Shown here: positions 11,362-14,035 of the stretch, in pieces
Position numbering within the stretch: the stretch's first letter is position 1
How the letters are laid out: every line of letters begins with the position of its first letter
Source of the DNA: CAXBYZ01 sp043826085
GTDB taxonomy: Bacteria > Patescibacteriota > Microgenomatia > UBA1400 > CG1-02-47-37
DNA: 14,035 bases
Direction: 5' to 3'
NCBI GenBank assembly: GCA_043826085.1
Contig: JBDRQW010000047.1
Span: 1-14,035 of the forward strand
Program-made: the position numbers and the translations under genes
Notes under the pieces: generated by a model
The model's database searches: none
What the model was told of the DNA's origin: nothing
What the model saw: the letters and a program-made list of their open reading frames with translations, nothing else

Positions 11362-12773
11362 AACTAAATCAACTAACCATCGCCAGCGCTTTAACCGGCC
11401 TAAAAAATAAATCTTTTTCATCTTTAGATCTAACCAAAGCTTGCCTTAATCAAATTGAAAAAACCAATAAAAATTTAAATACTTTTTTAACTCTGAATCC
11501 CAGTGCTTTAACCGAAGCCAAACGTGCAGACAATTTAATTAAAACTTTTTTAACAAATTTTGAGAAATATCCACTTCTTGGCATTCCTTACGCCTTAAAA
11601 GACAATTTTCTAACCAAAGGATTAAGAACCACAGCCTCCGCCAAAGTTTTAGATAACTACATTCCTCAATATAGTTCGACTGTTTATAAACGACTAAAAA
11701 ATGCTGGGGCAATTTTACTTGGAAAAACTAATATGGATGCCTGGGCCCATGGTTCATCAACTGAAAACTCCGACTACGGACCCACTAAAAACCCTTGGAA
11801 TCAAAACCATCTTCCCGGAGGCTCTTCCGGTGGCTCAGCCGCCGCCGTTATTGCCGATCAATGTATTTTTGCCATCGGCTCTGAAACAGCCGGATCGATT
11901 AGGCAACCAGCCGCTTGGTCTGGAGTCACCGGCTTTAAACCCACTTACGGTCGAGTCAGTCGATACGGAGTCATTGCCATGGCATCTTCAACCGATTCAC
12001 CCGGACCCCTAACCAAAAATGTTATCGATGCCTTTTTAGTTACCAAAGTAATTGCCGGCCATGACCCTAAAGACGCTACCACCTCTAGTTTAAAAGTAAA
12101 TTTAACTTCGCCAAAAACCAAATCACTCAAAGGTTTTAAGATCGCTCTACCCAAAGAATATCTGATCAAAGAAATGGACAGCCAGACTACAAATATAATC
12201 AAAAAAGCAGTCAATGATCTAAAAAAATTAGGAGCCAAAGTAGAAACCATTTCTCTTCTCGACCCTCATTTTGCCATTAGTGTTTACACCATAATCCAAA
12301 GATCAGAAGTTTCCTCAAACCTAGGCAGGTATGATGGCGTTAGATATGGCCACCCCAGAACTTACTTTAGTCATGAAGCAAAAAATAGGGTTATGCTTGG
12401 CACTTACACTCTTTCTACCGGTTACTACGATCAATACTACAATCACTCCCAAAAAGTCAGAACCATTATGATCAATGAATTTAACAAAACTTTTAAAGAC
12501 TTTGATTTGATCATTGGCCCGGTCTCTCCCGGGCCGGCCTTAAAAGTTGGTTCAACCCAAAAAAATCCCTCTTTCGGAGAAATGCAGGATATTTTGGTTG
12601 AAGCGAGTTCATTATCAGGCCTTACCGGTTTAAGCGTTCCTTGCGGATTTGTTAATGGTTTGCCTATTGGTCTCCAAATCACCGGGGATCAGTTTGCCGA
12701 GCAACTTGTTTTAAATGCAGGTCATGCCTACCAACAAGCCATCGATCATCACTTAAAAAGACCAACTATATGA
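11358..12773 (+). CDS. gatA: Aspartyl/glutamyl-tRNA amidotransferase subunit A (glutaminase)
   Basis: GatA is an amidase-signature enzyme that hydrolyses glutamine and sends ammonia to GatB. The catalytic triad is visible: Lys81 in YALKDNF, cis-Ser156 in GGSSGGSAAAV and nucleophile Ser180 in ETAGSIRQPA (more often DTGGSIRQPA). The spacing Lys-75-Ser-24-Ser equals that of the well-studied Staphylococcus enzyme. I place the start at 11358, giving 471 residues; an in-frame ATG at 11280 would overlap gatC by 82 bp and add 26 residues (MFNPKTGSIKRQENL...) that do not look like GatA, whereas 11358 gives the usual ATGA overlap and an N-terminus (MKLNQLTIASALTGLKNKSFSS) that fits the family. There is no Shine-Dalgarno site, which supports translational coupling. 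Confidence 0.94.
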   Translation: MKLNQLTIASALTGLKNKSFSSLDLTKACLNQIEKTNKNLNTFLTLNPSALTEAKRADNLIKTFLTNFEKYPLLGIPYALKDNFLTKGLRTTASAKVLDNYIPQYSSTVYKRLKNAGAILLGKTNMDAWAHGSSTENSDYGPTKNPWNQNHLPGGSSGGSAAAVIADQCIFAIGSETAGSIRQPAAWSGVTGFKPTYGRVSRYGVIAMASSTDSPGPLTKNVIDAFLVTKVIAGHDPKDATTSSLKVNLTSPKTKSLKGFKIALPKEYLIKEMDSQTTNIIKKAVNDLKKLGAKVETISLLDPHFAISVYTIIQRSEVSSNLGRYDGVRYGHPRTYFSHEAKNRVMLGTYTLSTGYYDQYYNHSQKVRTIMINEFNKTFKDFDLIIGPVSPGPALKVGSTQKNPSFGEMQDILVEASSLSGLTGLSVPCGFVNGLPIGLQITGDQFAEQLVLNAGHAYQQAIDHHLKRPTI

Positions 12774-14035
12774 GTAAATACCAACCAGTCATTGGCATGG
12801 AAGTCCATGTTGAACTTCAAACCAAATCAAAGATGTTTTGTGGTTGTTCTTCTCACCATTTTCAAGTTAAACCCAACACTCACACTTGTCCGGTTTGTTT
12901 AGGTTTACCCGGTGCTCTGCCGGTCCCCAACAAAAAAGCCGTTGATTGGACCATCCTCGCCGGCTTAGCCCTAAACTGCAGTATAGCCAGCGAGAGCAAG
13001 TTCGATCGCAAACACTACTTTTATCCGGATCTGCCTAAAGGCTATCAAATTTCCCAATATGACCAACCACTCTGCCAAAAAGGTTTTGTTAACCTAGACT
13101 CCGGCGAAAAAATAAATATTACCAGAGTTCACCTGGAAGAAGACACAGCCAAGCTTATCCATAAAGTTATCAAGGGCAAAAAAATTTCTTTGGTTGACTT
13201 TAATCGCTCCGGCGTAGCTTTAATGGAAATTGTTACCGAACCGGACATTACTTCGGGCGCACAAGCTAAAGAATTCTTAAAAAAACTCCATAGCCTTTTA
13301 AAAACCTTAAAAATTTCTGATTGCAGTATGGAAAAAGGCTCCATGCGTCTTGAAGCCAATATTTCTTTTTCCACCAATCAAAAACTAACCTACAAAGTTG
13401 AAGTCAAAAACTTAAACTCTTTTAAATTTGTTGAACAAGCCGTAAACTTTGAACTTGATCGCCAGCTCAAATTATTAAAAGAGGGGACTACCCCCAAACA
13501 AGAGACTAGGGGATTTGACTCTAAAACCAAGTCTACACACCCTCAAAGAACCAAAGAGTCAGCCGAAGATTATCGCTACTTTCCGGATCCGGACATTCCC
13601 CCCATGACTTTTACCAATCAAGACATTGAAAAAATCAAAAAACAACTACCAAAACTCCCCGATCAACAAATAAAAGAACTGGATCTACCTAACAATATTG
13701 CTAAACTTTTAGTTAAAAAACCATCAAACTTAAAATACTATCTAGCTAATTTAAAACCAGCTAAAAATCATGGATTAGCAGATCTAAAATTCGCCAACTT
13801 TATTATTAATCACAAAATAGATGTCACTAAATCTGCCGAACCTCAACTTAAAAAACTTACTCGGTCACCTATTATAGATGACTCAATTTTACTGGAAGTT
13901 ATCAAAGAAAATAAAGAAGTAGTTAAAAAAATTAAAGCCGGCAAGAGTAATGCCATCGGTTATTTAGTCGGTCAAGTAATCCAAAAAACCAAAGGCCAAG
14001 CCAACCCCAGTCAAGCTCAAAAACAATTACTTTTA
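12770..14035 (+). CDS. gatB: Aspartyl/glutamyl-tRNA amidotransferase subunit B, 3' end missing
   Basis: The frame opens at the ATG overlapping the gatA TGA (ATGA) and stays open for 422 codons to the window end. GatB binds the mischarged Glu-tRNA(Gln) or Asp-tRNA(Asn), activates the side chain with ATP and accepts ammonia from GatA. The N-terminus YQPVIGMEVHVELQTKSKMFC is diagnostic. Cys24, Cys26, Cys40 and Cys43 (FCGC, CPVC) form the zinc site. YFYPDLPKGYQISQYDQPL, LMEIVTEPD, VEVKNLNSFKFVEQA and DYRYFPDPDIPPM follow in the normal order. The C-terminal YqeY-like tail that contacts tRNA reaches AIGYLVGQVIQKTKGQANPSQAQKQLL, so probably only the last few residues lie outside the window. No Shine-Dalgarno site is seen; coupling with gatA is likely. 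Confidence 0.96.
   Translation, partial: MSKYQPVIGMEVHVELQTKSKMFCGCSSHHFQVKPNTHTCPVCLGLPGALPVPNKKAVDWTILAGLALNCSIASESKFDRKHYFYPDLPKGYQISQYDQPLCQKGFVNLDSGEKINITRVHLEEDTAKLIHKVIKGKKISLVDFNRSGVALMEIVTEPDITSGAQAKEFLKKLHSLLKTLKISDCSMEKGSMRLEANISFSTNQKLTYKVEVKNLNSFKFVEQAVNFELDRQLKLLKEGTTPKQETRGFDSKTKSTHPQRTKESAEDYRYFPDPDIPPMTFTNQDIEKIKKQLPKLPDQQIKELDLPNNIAKLLVKKPSNLKYYLANLKPAKNHGLADLKFANFIINHKIDVTKSAEPQLKKLTRSPIIDDSILLEVIKENKEVVKKIKAGKSNAIGYLVGQVIQKTKGQANPSQAQKQLLL

Overview
The window looks like a piece of chromosome from an AT-rich (roughly 35-40% GC by eye), compact bacterial genome. The best guess is a Patescibacteria/CPR lineage such as Microgenomates, but that is inference from style: few Shine-Dalgarno sites, tight or overlapping genes, a split transketolase, an N-terminally trimmed ClpB, a DUF2130 protein and reliance on GatCAB. 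TGA ends the DUF2130 gene, gatC and gatA, so the UGA-recoded lineages (code 25) are excluded. None of the three tRNA genes encodes its CCA end. No insertion sequence, phage gene or CRISPR array is visible.

Layout. 1-774: 3' part of a DUF2130 gene, ending in a 22-bp perfect palindrome. 801-1476: tRNA-Thr(CGT) on the minus strand, divergent from a NYN-domain nuclease whose 3' end is overlaid by a GC-rich 45-nt imperfect palindrome. 1533-3315: transketolase as two overlapping subunit genes. 3304-6410: a short UvrA-like (DrrC-type) double ABC ATPase on the minus strand, tail-overlapping the transketolase gene and divergent from a MerR/GyrI-like (BmrR-type) regulator. 6434-7271, all minus: tRNA-Asp(GTC), a membrane-anchored two-LysM protein and tRNA-Gly(CCC). 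7434-9556: clpB with a CIRCE-like operator. 9571-11052: a structured leader and type I glutamine synthetase. 11080-14035: gatC, gatA and gatB, joined by ATGA overlaps; gatB runs off the end.

How it works together. Glutamine synthetase makes the glutamine that GatCAB uses as amide donor for Gln-tRNA(Gln) and/or Asn-tRNA(Asn), so the last four genes form one supply line. The MerR-type gene and the UvrA-like gene look like a self-contained, drug-inducible DNA-protection switch: the promoter facing the UvrA-like gene has the 19-bp spacer typical of MerR-activated promoters, with a perfect dyad between -35 and -10. ClpB appears to be under heat-shock (HrcA-type) control.

The most notable regulatory signals are the MerR-type operator (5580-5610), the CIRCE-like element (7434-7460), a glnA leader that can fold as a three-way junction and contains a terminator that glnA transcription must pass, tandem near-duplicate tRNA-Asp promoters, and several promoters that start mRNA at or within a few bases of the start codon. 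tRNA-Gly(CCC) has an unusual T-loop.
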